The notes below the pieces were generated by a model. That model made no database searches, was not told where the DNA came from, and saw only the letters and a program-made list of their open reading frames with translations. From positions 1 to 64,000 of the forward strand of contig NZ_JAAVTK010000007.1 of NCBI RefSeq assembly GCF_012275535.1: a stretch of DNA of 64,000 bases, written 5' to 3'. Below, piece by piece: positions 24,892 to 33,211 of the stretch (within the stretch, counting starts at the first letter, position 1; each line of letters begins with the position of its first letter). The position numbers and the translations under genes are program-made. The stretch is from Hymenobacter artigasi (GTDB lineage: Bacteria > Bacteroidota > Bacteroidia > Cytophagales > Hymenobacteraceae).

Positions 24892-25887
24892 ATGTTTACG
24901 GAAGCAGATTTGGAGGCGCTGGTGCCGCAGAAGATTTTCGAGCGGGGCAGTGCCTATTATTACGAAGACAACGCCGTGGGCCGCATTAGCCGCACCGGCG
25001 ACACCTTCAAGGCCAGGGTGGAAGGCACCGAATCCTACCGTGTCGAGCTGACCATGCGCTCCGGTAAGCCGCCGAAAATCTATTGCGACTGCCCCTACGA
25101 CTACGGCGACGTGTGCAAGCACGGTATCGCCCTGGGCCTGGCCGTACTCGATTGGTTTAGCGGCGGCGACGAACCCAAACCAGTCCCCGAACCCGCCCCG
25201 CTGACTAAAAAAGCCCGCCGCGCTCACCTGCTATCCGCCGCCTGGACCCGTACCAGCGACCGGGAGCGGCTGGCGTTTCTACAGCAACTCCTGTTGCAAA
25301 AGCCCAAGGTGCTGCGTCGGTTTCTGAAGGCTTTCGAGTTCGATGAAAAAGCGCTGACGGCCTTGCCGACTCCGGTAGTTTACGTTGCCAAGCCGCGCCA
25401 GCCGTTGCCAGCGTGGCGGCCATCTTCCCGCCGGACGCTCACCCTCACCGAGCAAGCCCAGCAGCTAATTGACCAGCAGCGCGGTCCCGAGCTACTACCG
25501 CTTGTGCTGTCGCTGCACTGGCTCCAGAATCCGCCCGCGCACGACTCCCACACCTTGCCTCATCTGCTGCACGAGGCTGCCCGCTTCCAACCCGAAGCCA
25601 CCTTTGATGCTGCAATGGAGCGGTTTGAAACCCTGCTGGAGGACAAAGCCCTACGGACGCATCTGCTCTACAACCGCCTCACCACCTGTCTGAAATCACT
25701 GGCCACGCTGCCGGCCCTCACGCAGCAAGTGCACCAATTCGCCTCCGAACTGATGCAACAATACAGCCGTCTCTCTGCCCTGAAAAACGCCCTGCGGGCT
25801 GTCGGTTTTGCCCCACTTCCTAACGAGCGGGACACCGGCCTGCCACCCAAAAAGCGCGGCCGTCAGCCCAAAAACCCTGCGCGCTAA
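24892..25887 (+). CDS. SWIM zinc-finger protein
   Basis: A 331-residue protein with an N-terminal SWIM domain. Residues 1-60 (MFTEADLEALVPQKIFERGSAYYYEDNAVG) precede the zinc motif with Cys65, Cys67, Cys75 and His77 (CDCPYDYGDVCKH). SWIM fingers bind DNA or proteins. The rest is a helical, basic region (TLTEQAQQLI, then LEDKALRTHLLYNRLTTCL) ending in a Lys/Arg/Pro tail (KKRGRQPKNPAR). Function unknown; similar short SWIM proteins sit in many Cytophagales. The start is chosen at ATG 24892, after the -7 word. Confidence 0.8.
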   Translation: MFTEADLEALVPQKIFERGSAYYYEDNAVGRISRTGDTFKARVEGTESYRVELTMRSGKPPKIYCDCPYDYGDVCKHGIALGLAVLDWFSGGDEPKPVPEPAPLTKKARRAHLLSAAWTRTSDRERLAFLQQLLLQKPKVLRRFLKAFEFDEKALTALPTPVVYVAKPRQPLPAWRPSSRRTLTLTEQAQQLIDQQRGPELLPLVLSLHWLQNPPAHDSHTLPHLLHEAARFQPEATFDAAMERFETLLEDKALRTHLLYNRLTTCLKSLATLPALTQQVHQFASELMQQYSRLSALKNALRAVGFAPLPNERDTGLPPKKRGRQPKNPAR

Positions 25888-25892
25888 AAAGC

Positions 25893-25924
25893 AAAAAGAG
25901 CGTCCGGCCGGACGCTCTTTTTGT
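25893..25924. terminator. bidirectional terminator between the SWIM gene and nuoJ
   Basis: AAAAAGAGCGTCCGG (25893-25907) and CCGGACGCTCTTTTT (25908-25922) form a perfectly self-complementary 30-mer with A/T-runs on both sides. It ends both the SWIM transcript and the nuo operon. Confidence 0.92.
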
Positions 25925-25946
25925 TTTCTGAATTGCTTCGGAAAAG

Positions 25947-26453
25947 CTAGAAATTCCGCTCGCCGGTCTCGCGCTTGCCCAGCATCACCGAGCCCACCAT
26001 GGCTGCCAGCAGCAGAATAGACGCCAGTTCGAACGGCAGCGCGTAGTCGCGGAACAGCACCATACCCAGCTTATCCACCATGCCGATCTGCGAGTCGAAC
26101 GTAGCCGCGTCGTAGCCGGCAGGGCTGATGTTACGCATAGCAGCCACCAGAATCAGCAGTAGCGAGCCACCGGCGATGGCGGCCGCAAACTTGGCCAGTG
26201 CCGGCTTGTGCGGCTCAGTGTCCTCGTTCAGGTTCAGGAACATAATCACGAACAGGAACAGCACCATGATGGCCCCGGCGTATACAATAATGTTCACCAC
26301 GGCCAGGAACTGCGCGTTCAGCAGCAGGTAGTGGCCCGAAAGGGTGAAGAACGTGAGGATGAGGAACAGGACGCTGTGCACCGGGTTTTTGGCCAGTACT
26401 ACGCCCAATGCACTCAGCAGGGCCACGAACGAAATAAAGAGGAAGAGGGACAT
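25947..26453 (-). CDS. nuoJ: NADH-quinone oxidoreductase subunit J
   Basis: A membrane subunit of complex I. The 168-residue protein begins MSLFLFISFVALLSALGVV and has five helices; the signature SVLFLILTFFTLSGHYLLLNAQFLAVVNIIVYAGAIMVLFLFVIM marks NuoJ and includes the pi-bulge helix. It is the last gene of the operon. The proton-pumping subunits K, L, M and N do not follow; a strong terminator does. A 19-bp palindrome separates it from nuoI. Confidence 0.95.
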   Translation of the reverse strand: MSLFLFISFVALLSALGVVLAKNPVHSVLFLILTFFTLSGHYLLLNAQFLAVVNIIVYAGAIMVLFLFVIMFLNLNEDTEPHKPALAKFAAAIAGGSLLLILVAAMRNISPAGYDAATFDSQIGMVDKLGMVLFRDYALPFELASILLLAAMVGSVMLGKRETGERNF

Positions 26454-26462
26454 TGATTGTGA

Positions 26463-26525
26463 GGTAAGCTTTAGCTTGCCGTTCGTTAAGAGGTCAGGTT
26501 TGAAGACGGCAAGCTAAAGCTTACC
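26463..26525. repeat. intergenic palindrome, family G
   Basis: GGTAAGCTTTAGCTTGCCG (26463-26481) pairs perfectly with its complement at 26507-26525, with a 25-nt loop. It occupies most of the nuoI-nuoJ gap and has no U-run. Confidence 0.85.
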
Positions 26526-26533
26526 GCACGAAG

Positions 26534-27112
26534 CTACGCCAGCTGCGTGCGCAGCTTGTCGGCCTGCTCGGGCGTGAGCTGAATGCCGCGCTTCGAGCGA
26601 TTATCCGGCGTCACAGGTTCCACCAGCCGGTCCTTGCCGTAGATGAACTCGTCGCGCTCGAAGCGTGGCGGGGCCATTTTATCAGCTTGCAGGTACACGG
26701 CGGCTTTGGGGCAGGCTTCTTCGCACAGGCCGCAGAAGATGCAGCGCAGCATGTTGATTTCGTAGCTCACCGCGTACTTCTCCTCGCGGTAGAGGCCTTC
26801 CTCGCCTTTTTTGCGCTCGCCGGCCACCATCGTAATGGCTTCAGCGGGGCAGGCCACGGCACAGAGGCCGCAGGCCGTGCAGCGCTCGCGGCCGGCTTCG
26901 TCGCGCTTCAGCACGTGCAGGCCCCGGAAAACAGGGGAGAAGGGGCGCGTTTCTTCGGGGTAGCGAATGGTGACCTGCTTTTTGGTGGCAGCCCGGAAAA
27001 AGTGCTGCATCGTAATCGACAAGCCCTGGAAAATAGCCGGCAGGTAGGCCCGCTCGGCCAGGGTCATTGGCTTCTTTTCGAGAACTTTGGCGCGTTTGCT
27101 TAAGGATTCCAT
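26534..27112 (-). CDS. nuoI: NADH-quinone oxidoreductase subunit I
   Basis: Peripheral-arm subunit carrying clusters N6a and N6b. Two 4Fe-4S motifs are present: CTACGLCAVACP and CIFCGLCEEACP (about residues 81-92 and 126-137), in the typical 8Fe ferredoxin arrangement. The N-terminal helix packs on NuoH. Length 192 is slightly longer than most because of a basic C-terminal tail (DRLVEPVTPDNRSKRGIQL). It lies between palindromes on both sides in the nuo operon. Confidence 0.95.
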   Translation of the reverse strand: MESLSKRAKVLEKKPMTLAERAYLPAIFQGLSITMQHFFRAATKKQVTIRYPEETRPFSPVFRGLHVLKRDEAGRERCTACGLCAVACPAEAITMVAGERKKGEEGLYREEKYAVSYEINMLRCIFCGLCEEACPKAAVYLQADKMAPPRFERDEFIYGKDRLVEPVTPDNRSKRGIQLTPEQADKLRTQLA

Positions 27113-27120
27113 AGAGTTTC

Positions 27121-27226
27121 TGTCATGCTGAGCCTGCGAAGCATCTTATCACGTTCGCGTGGCCGTAGGGGTAACTAATTCTGACGAAGGCAGCCGTGAT
27201 AAGATGCTTCCTGCGTCAGCATGACA
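27121..27226. repeat. intergenic palindrome, family A copy 1
   Basis: Arms TGTCATGCTGA...AAGCATCTTATCACG (27121-27153) and their complement (27195-27226) enclose a loop that is itself conserved in copies 2 and 3 (CTGACGAAGGCAGC). The arms share both ends exactly but differ in the middle (GCCTGCG against CGCAGG). No U-run. It fills the nuoH-nuoI gap. Confidence 0.92.
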
Positions 27227-27233
27227 AATAAAA

Positions 27234-28328
27234 TTATTTAATTACGCCGAACGTAATCAGGCCGCCCGTGAGCAGGATGTTGAAGATAGCCAGCGGGATG
27301 AGGATGGTCCAGCCCAGGCGCATCAGCTGGTCGTAGCGGAAGCGCGGCAGCGTCCAGCGCACCCACATGAAGAAGAAGATGAAGGCGAAAATTTTGCCGA
27401 ACAGGCCCAGCAGGCCCACAATGGTAATGATGTTTTGGGCCGTGACCAGCTCCAGGCCTTGGGCCGATACCAGCCAGTCACGCATTTCGTACTGGAAGGG
27501 GAAGTTGAAGCCACCGAAGTACAGCACGCTCATCACGGCCGAGGCCACGAACACGTTGATGTACTCGGCAAACAGGTACAGGCCCATTTTCATGGAGCTA
27601 TACTCGGTGTGGTAGCCGCCGATGAGCTCGGTTTCGCACTCGGGCAGGTCGAAGGGCGTGCGGTTGGTTTCGGCAAACGCGCACACAATGAAGATGAGGA
27701 AGCCCAGGGGCTGCTTCATGATGTTCCAGTTGAAGATGTCGTGCCACACAAACGGCGCGGCCGACGACTGCTGCAAGGTGATTTCGCGCAGCGACAGGGT
27801 GCCCGAAATCATGAGCACGGCAATCAGCGCCAGGCCCATGGCCAGCTCATAGCTGATGTTTTGCGAAGCCGCCCGGATGGCGCCCAGCAGCGAAAACTTG
27901 TTGTTGGAAGCCCAGCCGCCAATCATGATGCCATACACGCCCAGCGACACCATGCCGAACACATACAGCATGCCCACGTTGATTTCAATCCCTTGCAGAT
28001 GCACGATGGTATCGCCGAACTGCAGGAAGTTGCCGAATGGAATCACCGCCGACGACATCAGGGCCGTGACCATGGCCAGGCAGGGCCCAAACACGAACAG
28101 CGCCCGGTTGGCCCCGGCCGGGAAGAATTCTTCCTTTGTGAAGAGCTTCACGGCATCGGCCAGCGGCTGCAGTAAGCCAAACGGACCGGCGCGGTCCGGG
28201 CCCACGCGGTCCTGCAGAAACGCGGCGATAACGCGCTCGGCGTAGGTGGAGTAGGTGGCAATCAGCAGCGAAACGCCGAATACCACCAGAACAACGAGGC
28301 CTTGCCAGCCCAGAGCGGGGAGAGTCAT
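27234..28328 (-). CDS. nuoH: NADH-quinone oxidoreductase subunit H
   Basis: Membrane subunit at the quinone-binding junction. About eight helices; signatures include ERVIAAFLQDRVGPDRAGPFGLLQPLADAVKLFTKE, and later FAETNRTPFDLPE-CETELIGGYHTEYSSMKM. ATG 28328 (MTLPALGWQGLVV) is taken; the frame runs 11 codons further back only because it enters the neighbouring palindrome. Length 364 fits a Bacteroidota NuoH. Confidence 0.95.
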   Translation of the reverse strand: MTLPALGWQGLVVLVVFGVSLLIATYSTYAERVIAAFLQDRVGPDRAGPFGLLQPLADAVKLFTKEEFFPAGANRALFVFGPCLAMVTALMSSAVIPFGNFLQFGDTIVHLQGIEINVGMLYVFGMVSLGVYGIMIGGWASNNKFSLLGAIRAASQNISYELAMGLALIAVLMISGTLSLREITLQQSSAAPFVWHDIFNWNIMKQPLGFLIFIVCAFAETNRTPFDLPECETELIGGYHTEYSSMKMGLYLFAEYINVFVASAVMSVLYFGGFNFPFQYEMRDWLVSAQGLELVTAQNIITIVGLLGLFGKIFAFIFFFMWVRWTLPRFRYDQLMRLGWTILIPLAIFNILLTGGLITFGVIK

Positions 28329-28336
28329 AGTGTAAT

Positions 28337-28442
28337 TGTCATGCTGAGCGCAGCGAAGCATCTTATCACGTCCGCGCAGCTATTGAGTTAGTGTATCTGA
28401 CGAAGGCAGCGGTGATAAGATGCTTTCTTCGTCAGCATGACA
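28337..28442. repeat. intergenic palindrome, family A copy 2
   Basis: Arms TGTCATGCTGA...AAGCATCTTATCAC at 28337-28370 and complement at 28412-28442, length 106 like copy 1. The loop again has CTGACGAAGGCAGC. It fills the nuoG-nuoH gap and lies 8 nt before the nuoH start. Confidence 0.92.
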
Positions 28443-28450
28443 GACGATTA

Positions 28451-29467
28451 TTAATTATTCAACCCACCCAGCCGCAACGGCGGGTTGCGTTCCAGCTCCC
28501 GCGTCGTGCTTTCGGGCAGGTCCTGAATCACCTGCGGGTTCACCACCGGCAATTCGTAGTGGTTCTGGGCAATCACGGAGGCACGGTTGATGTGCGCCGG
28601 GCCTTCGAGGGTCCAGTCGGAAGTTTCCTTTTTATCGAAGCGGCAGGTGTTGCAAATCCACTCTTTCACTTCGCCGTACTCGTCCTTGCGGGCGGTTACG
28701 CGGAGTACGTCTTTGCCTTTGTACCAGAGCGTTACGCGGCCTTCGCACTTGTCGGTTTCGCAGTTGCGGTGGGCGTTCACGGGTTTCGTGAACCACACGC
28801 GCTGCTTGAAGCGGAAGGTTTTATCGGTCAGCGCGCCCACCGGGCACACGTCGATAACGTTGCCGCTGAACTCGTTGTCGATGATGTTCTCGATATAGGT
28901 GCCGATTTCCGAAGCATCGCCGCGGCCCAGCACGCCGTGCACACGCTCGGGGGTGAGCTGGTCGGCGGTGTACACGCAACGGTAGCATAGGATGCAGCGC
29001 GTCATGTGCAGCTGGATGAGCGGGCCGATGTCGATTTTCTCGAAGGTGCGGCGCTCTTCCTCGTAGCGGGTGGTGCTCAGGCCATGCTCGAAGGCAAAGT
29101 CCTGCAGGCTGCACTCGCCGGCCTGGTCGCACACCGGGCAATCGAGCGGGTGGTTGATGAGCAGCATCTCCACGATGCCCTTGCGCACGTCCATCACCTG
29201 CTCGTTGATGGTGTTTTCCACCACCATGCCGTCCTGCACCGTCGTGATGCACGAGGCGACCAGCTTAGGCATGGGGCGCGGGTCTTTGGCCGAGCCGGCT
29301 GACACCTTCACCAGGCAGGCGCGGCACTTGCCGCCTGAACCCTTCAGCGGGGTGTAGTAGCACATGGCGGGCGGCACGATGCTGCCGCCAATCTGGCGAG
29401 CCGCGTTCATGATAGTGGTGCCATCAGCAACCTCTATTTCAATGCCGTCGAACGTTATTTTAGCCAT
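28451..29467 (-). CDS. nuoG: NADH-quinone oxidoreductase subunit G, short form
   Basis: A 338-residue iron-sulfur subunit. The N-terminal 2Fe-2S domain has CYYTPLKGSGGKCRACLV; next the His-containing N5-type motif CPVCDQAGECSLQDFAFEHG; then the ferredoxin-like CILCYRCV and DVCPVGALT pair. The large molybdopterin-like C-terminal domain of ~900-residue NuoG proteins is absent, as usual for Bacteroidota. The end (NPPLRLGGLNN) looks natural, so this is a short form and not a truncation. Confidence 0.92.
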   Translation of the reverse strand: MAKITFDGIEIEVADGTTIMNAARQIGGSIVPPAMCYYTPLKGSGGKCRACLVKVSAGSAKDPRPMPKLVASCITTVQDGMVVENTINEQVMDVRKGIVEMLLINHPLDCPVCDQAGECSLQDFAFEHGLSTTRYEEERRTFEKIDIGPLIQLHMTRCILCYRCVYTADQLTPERVHGVLGRGDASEIGTYIENIIDNEFSGNVIDVCPVGALTDKTFRFKQRVWFTKPVNAHRNCETDKCEGRVTLWYKGKDVLRVTARKDEYGEVKEWICNTCRFDKKETSDWTLEGPAHINRASVIAQNHYELPVVNPQVIQDLPESTTRELERNPPLRLGGLNN

Positions 29468-29479
29468 TGGTTTCTATTT

Positions 29480-29587
29480 TGTCATCCTGAGCGCAGCGAA
29501 GGACCTTATCACGTCCGCGCCGCCGGTTGTATCTATAAATTCTGGCGAAAGCAGCGGGGAGAAGATGCTTCCTTCGTCAGCATGACA
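29480..29587. repeat. intergenic palindrome, family A copy 3
   Basis: A 108-bp element starting TGTCATCCTGAGCGCAGCGA and ending GTCAGCATGACA. It matches copies 1 and 2 in arms and loop but is more diverged (GGACCTTATCACG in the left arm, GAGAAGATGCTT in the right), so its hairpin has more mismatches. It fills the nuoF-nuoG gap. Confidence 0.88.
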
Positions 29588-29591
29588 GGCG

Positions 29592-30932
29592 TTACGCCAG
29601 CACTGCTGCGCCGCGATAGGCTGCGCCGGGAGCAGTAGCTTCTTTTGGATTGGTCACGTGCCACTCAAACTCGTGGCGGAAGTGGCGCACGGCGGCAGCC
29701 ACCGGCCACGCGGCCGCTTCGCCCAGCGGGCAAATGGTGTTGCCTTCAATCTGCTTGGCCACGCTCACCAACAGGTCGATGTCGTGCATCGAGCCGTGAC
29801 CGTGCTCTAGGCGGTGCAGCACTTTTTCCATCCAGCCGGTGCCCTCGCGGCAGGGCGAGCACTGCCCGCACGACTCGTGGTGGTAGAAGCGCGAGAAGTT
29901 CCAGGTGTTCTTCACGATGCACGTCGTTTCGTCCATCGCGATGAAGCCGCCCGAGCCGAGCATGGTGCCCGTCACGAAGCCGCCGTCGCTCAGCGACTCG
30001 TAGGTCATCAGGCGGTTTTCACCAGCGGCGGTTTTCAGGATAAGCTCTTTGGGCAGAATCGGCACGGACGAGCCGCCTGCTACTACCGCTTTCAGGTCGC
30101 GGCCTTTCCAAATGCCGCCGCAGTACTCGTCAGAGTAGATGAATTCCTCCACCGGCAGGCCCAACTCGATTTCGTAGATGCCGGGCTTGTTGAGGTGGCC
30201 GCAGGCGGAAATTAGCTTGGTGCCCGTGCTCCGGCCGATACCGATTTTGGCGTACTCGTCGCCGCCTTCGTTCACGATAACCGGCACAGCCGCAATGGTT
30301 TCCACATTGTTCACCACCGTAGGGCGGGCGTACAGTCCCTGCACGGCCGGGAATGGCGGCTTGTTGCGCGGGTTGCCGCGCTTGCCTTCCAACGATTCCA
30401 GCAAGGCCGTTTCCTCGCCGCAGATGTAGGCGCCGGCGCCGGGGTGCACGTGCAAATCGAGCGAGTAGCCCGAGCCGAGAATGTTCTCGCCCAGGAAACC
30501 CGCCGCGTAAGCCTCCGCAATGGCCTTTTCCAGGATGCGCAGCACGTACAACAGCTCGCCGCGAATGTAGATGTAGCTGGTGCGCGCGCCCAGGGCATAG
30601 CTGCCCGTAATCATGCCCTCAATGAGCAGGTGGGGCAGTTTCGTCATTAGCTGCCGGTCCTTGAAGGTACCGGGCTCCGATTCGTCGGCGTTGCAGACGA
30701 GGTAGCGCGGCACACCTTCCGGCTTGGCCAGAAAGCCCCACTTCATGCCGGCCGGGAAGCCCGCACCGCCACGCCCGCGCAGGCCCGACTTCTTCACTTC
30801 CTCCGTCACTTCGTCGGGGGTCATGGTTTTGAGCGCCTTCTCCACGGAGCGGTAGCCGCCGTGCTTGCGGTACACCTCGAAAGTGTTGATGCCTTCGACG
30901 TTGATATGTTCGGTTAATAGCTTGCGTCCCAT
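29592..30932 (-). CDS. nuoF: NADH-quinone oxidoreductase subunit F
   Basis: NADH-binding subunit with FMN and cluster N3. Signatures: GLRGRGGAGFPAGMKWGF (FMN), AYICGEETALLESLEGKRGNPRNKPPFP (NADH region), and the 4Fe-4S ligand cluster ESCGQCSPCREGTGWM with a later Cys in NTICPLGEAAAWP. Length 446 fits. Its ATG directly follows the stop of the small coiled-coil gene (TAGATG), so translation is coupled. Confidence 0.96.
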   Translation of the reverse strand: MGRKLLTEHINVEGINTFEVYRKHGGYRSVEKALKTMTPDEVTEEVKKSGLRGRGGAGFPAGMKWGFLAKPEGVPRYLVCNADESEPGTFKDRQLMTKLPHLLIEGMITGSYALGARTSYIYIRGELLYVLRILEKAIAEAYAAGFLGENILGSGYSLDLHVHPGAGAYICGEETALLESLEGKRGNPRNKPPFPAVQGLYARPTVVNNVETIAAVPVIVNEGGDEYAKIGIGRSTGTKLISACGHLNKPGIYEIELGLPVEEFIYSDEYCGGIWKGRDLKAVVAGGSSVPILPKELILKTAAGENRLMTYESLSDGGFVTGTMLGSGGFIAMDETTCIVKNTWNFSRFYHHESCGQCSPCREGTGWMEKVLHRLEHGHGSMHDIDLLVSVAKQIEGNTICPLGEAAAWPVAAAVRHFRHEFEWHVTNPKEATAPGAAYRGAAVLA

Positions 30933-31235
30933 CTACTTGTTTTCTAAACCTGCGAGCCGATTCTCAATTTTGTCAAGCCGTTGACGCGTTGCGCCAGCCT
31001 CTTCGCGGAAAGCTGTAATAAGCATCGTCGTATTGGCGCGGTCGGCTTCCATCAGCATGTCGAAACGCTTGTTGGTTTCTTGCTGCTGTGAAAGCATAAC
31101 TTCAGCCATGCGCGTGATGGCGCGTTCCATTCTGTTTAATGAGCCTTCCACGTTATCCATACGGTTATTGAGGCCATGCATTTCAATTAAAATCTCTGAC
31201 ACGACGAGCGGCAAATCCTGATTCTGTTCGGCCAT
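30933..31235 (-). CDS. small coiled-coil protein inserted between nuoE and nuoF
   Basis: A 100-residue protein starting MAEQNQDLPLVVSEILIEM. Almost all of it (about 18-98) shows heptad spacing of Leu/Met/Ile, such as LNNRMDNVEGSLNRMERAI and TRQRLDKIENRLAGLE, predicting one long coiled coil. No membrane segment or cofactor motif. It starts 5 nt after nuoE and ends directly on the nuoF start codon. It is not a known complex I subunit; a role in assembly of the NuoEF module is only a guess from position. Confidence 0.75.
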   Translation of the reverse strand: MAEQNQDLPLVVSEILIEMHGLNNRMDNVEGSLNRMERAITRMAEVMLSQQQETNKRFDMLMEADRANTTMLITAFREEAGATRQRLDKIENRLAGLENK

Positions 31236-31239
31236 AATC

Positions 31240-31812
31240 CTAGTTGTTTTTGAGCGAATTAGGCAGGTCGTTTTCCTCCCACGACAGGATGGGCCGATGA
31301 ATCTGGCCGCGCAGGTCGTTGAGCATGGCATCCACCGCTTCGGGCGTGTCGAGCTTTTCGTAATACTGCTCGCGCACCTGCACCACGGGGGCAAACCCGC
31401 AGGCAGCCAGGCATTCCACTTCTTTCAGGGTGAAGTTGCCGTCGGGCGAAGTACCACCTACTTTGGCCCCGGTGATGCGCTCCAGATTGGCAGTCAGCTC
31501 GTCGGAGCCGCGCAGCATGCAGGGGCCCGTGCGGCAGATTTCCAGCACGTGCTTGCCCACCAGCTTGAGGTTGTACATGGTGTAGAATGACGACACCTCG
31601 TATACTTCAATCGGCTTGATACCCAGGGTTTCGGCCACCAGGTCCTGCACCTCGGGGCTCACCCAGCCGCCGAACTCGGCCTGCGCAATGTGCAGAATCG
31701 GTAACAGGGCCGACTTGCTCTTATCGGCCGGATAGTGCGTGAGCAGTCGCTTGATTTCCGCCTGAGCGGCGGCAGAGAAGGTCGGTTTAGCGGGCGCGGT
31801 GGTCGGCTCCAT
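31240..31812 (-). CDS. nuoE: NADH-quinone oxidoreductase subunit E
   Basis: Thioredoxin-like 2Fe-2S subunit (cluster N1a) of the NADH-dehydrogenase module. Ligands are CRTGPCML (C-x4-C) and CLAACGFAPVV (C-x3-C). The N-terminus has a helical HYPADKSKSALLPILHIAQ stretch as in NuoE. Length 190 includes a C-terminal extension past the usual end. It lies 16 nt behind the nuoD start region in the operon order (nuoD stop side) and 4 nt from the coiled-coil gene. Confidence 0.95.
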   Translation of the reverse strand: MEPTTAPAKPTFSAAAQAEIKRLLTHYPADKSKSALLPILHIAQAEFGGWVSPEVQDLVAETLGIKPIEVYEVSSFYTMYNLKLVGKHVLEICRTGPCMLRGSDELTANLERITGAKVGGTSPDGNFTLKEVECLAACGFAPVVQVREQYYEKLDTPEAVDAMLNDLRGQIHRPILSWEENDLPNSLKNN

Positions 31813-31828
31813 ATAGCAATAGCAAAAA

Positions 31829-33091
31829 CTAGGCGTCCAGCTCGCCGGCGATGACGTTCATGGACGAGAGAATAACAATGGCGTCGGAGAGCGTGGTGCC
31901 CACGGCCATTTCGGGGTATGCCTGGTAGTAGATGAAGCAGGGCCGGCGGAAGTGCAGGCGGTAGGGCGTGCGGCCGCCGTCCGAAACCAGGTAAAAACCC
32001 AGCTCGCCGTTGCCGCCTTCCACCGCGTGGTACACCTCACCCACGGGCGCATCAATCTCGCCCATCACGATTTTGAAGTGATAAATCAGGGCCTCCATGC
32101 TCTTGTACACTTCCGGCTTGGTGGGCAGGTAGTAGTGTGGAGCATCGGCGTGGTAGGGGCCTTCGGGCAGGCGGTCGAGGGCCTGGTTGATGATGCGCAG
32201 GCTCTGCCAGATTTCCTCGTTGCGCACGATGAACCGGTCGTAGGTGTCACCGTTAGTGCCCACCGGAATGTCGAACTCGAAGTCCTCGTAAGAAGAATAA
32301 GGGTTCATGGCGCGCACATCGTAGTCGACGCCGGCCGCCCGCAGGTTGGGACCGGTGAAACCGTAGCTCAATGCTTTTTCCGCCGAAATCGGGCCCACGT
32401 TCACCACGCGGTCCATGAAAATGCGGTTGCGGTTGAACATCGACTCAAACTCCTTCATCACCACCGGGAAGCTTTTCAGCCAGGCGCGGAGCTTGTCGAT
32501 GGCCACGGGACTCAGGTCGCGCTCCATGCCGCCCACGCGGCCCATGTTGGTGGTGAGACGGGCGCCGCACACCTCCTCGTAGATTTCGTAAATCTTCTCG
32601 CGCTCCTGGAATACGTACAGGAAGCCGGTGAAAGCCCCCGTGTCCACGCCCAGAATCGAGTTGCAGATAAGGTGGTCGGCAATGCGAGCCAGCTCCATCA
32701 TAATCACCCGGATGTACTGGGCGCGCTTAGGCACGGTCACGCCGAGCAGCTTCTCCACCGTCATGTGCCAGCCCAGGTTGTTGATGGGCGACGAACAGTA
32801 GTTCATCCGGTCGGTGAGGGTGGTAATCTGGTAGAACGGCTTGCGTTCGGCCAGCTTCTCGAAGGCGCGGTGGATGTAGCCGATGGTGGGCACGCCGGAC
32901 ACGATGCGCTCGCCATCCATTTGCAGGATGTTCTGGAAAATGCCGTGTGTGGCGGGGTGCGTCGGACCCAGGTTCAGCGTCGTCAGCTCCTGGCTGAAGT
33001 CGTTGAGAATGGGCATCAGCTGGCCGGGTCGCTGGGCAGCGGCCTCTTCCTGAATCTTGTGGGTGCCTGCCAGGGCGTCGTTTACTGCCAT
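31829..33091 (-). CDS. nuoD: NADH-quinone oxidoreductase subunit D
   Basis: The 49-kDa-type subunit forming part of the quinone site. The family start LNLGPTHPATHGIFQNILQMDGERIV and helix IGYIHRAFEKLAERKPFYQ are present; later RMNYCSSPINNLGWHMTVEKLL and the conserved ending RPCFIYYQAYPEMAVGTTLSDAIVILSSMNVIAGELDA are found. Length 420 fits a stand-alone NuoD (not fused to NuoC). A palindrome of family B separates it from nuoC. Confidence 0.96.
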   Translation of the reverse strand: MAVNDALAGTHKIQEEAAAQRPGQLMPILNDFSQELTTLNLGPTHPATHGIFQNILQMDGERIVSGVPTIGYIHRAFEKLAERKPFYQITTLTDRMNYCSSPINNLGWHMTVEKLLGVTVPKRAQYIRVIMMELARIADHLICNSILGVDTGAFTGFLYVFQEREKIYEIYEEVCGARLTTNMGRVGGMERDLSPVAIDKLRAWLKSFPVVMKEFESMFNRNRIFMDRVVNVGPISAEKALSYGFTGPNLRAAGVDYDVRAMNPYSSYEDFEFDIPVGTNGDTYDRFIVRNEEIWQSLRIINQALDRLPEGPYHADAPHYYLPTKPEVYKSMEALIYHFKIVMGEIDAPVGEVYHAVEGGNGELGFYLVSDGGRTPYRLHFRRPCFIYYQAYPEMAVGTTLSDAIVILSSMNVIAGELDA

Positions 33092-33094
33092 CTT

Positions 33095-33211
33095 AATTGG
33101 TGCCTGGTGCTTGGTTTTTGGTGCTTGGTTTAGGATAACTCGTGCTTGCTGGTCGGTTTAAATGTGGCTTGTGCCAAGCACCAAGCACCAACAACTAAGC
33201 ACCAAATAATT
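33095..33211. repeat. intergenic palindrome, family B copy 1
   Basis: Arms are built from repeats of the word GGTGCTTGG (left 33095-33128) and its complement CCAAGCACC (right 33174-33211). The element starts 4 nt from the nuoD start and ends on the nuoC stop codon (AATTA), so it fills the whole gap. No U-run of terminator type. A second copy lies at 39.6 kb. Confidence 0.88.

Noticed and set aside
27121..27226. Family A hairpins as ordinary terminators
   Set aside because: They lack a U-run on the transcribed strand and lie between cotranscribed nuo genes, where termination would starve downstream subunits.
33095..33211. Possible CRISPR-like repeat cluster (GGTGCTTGG words)
   Set aside because: The words are 8-11 nt, irregularly spaced and arranged as inverted arms; there are no unique spacers and no cas genes.
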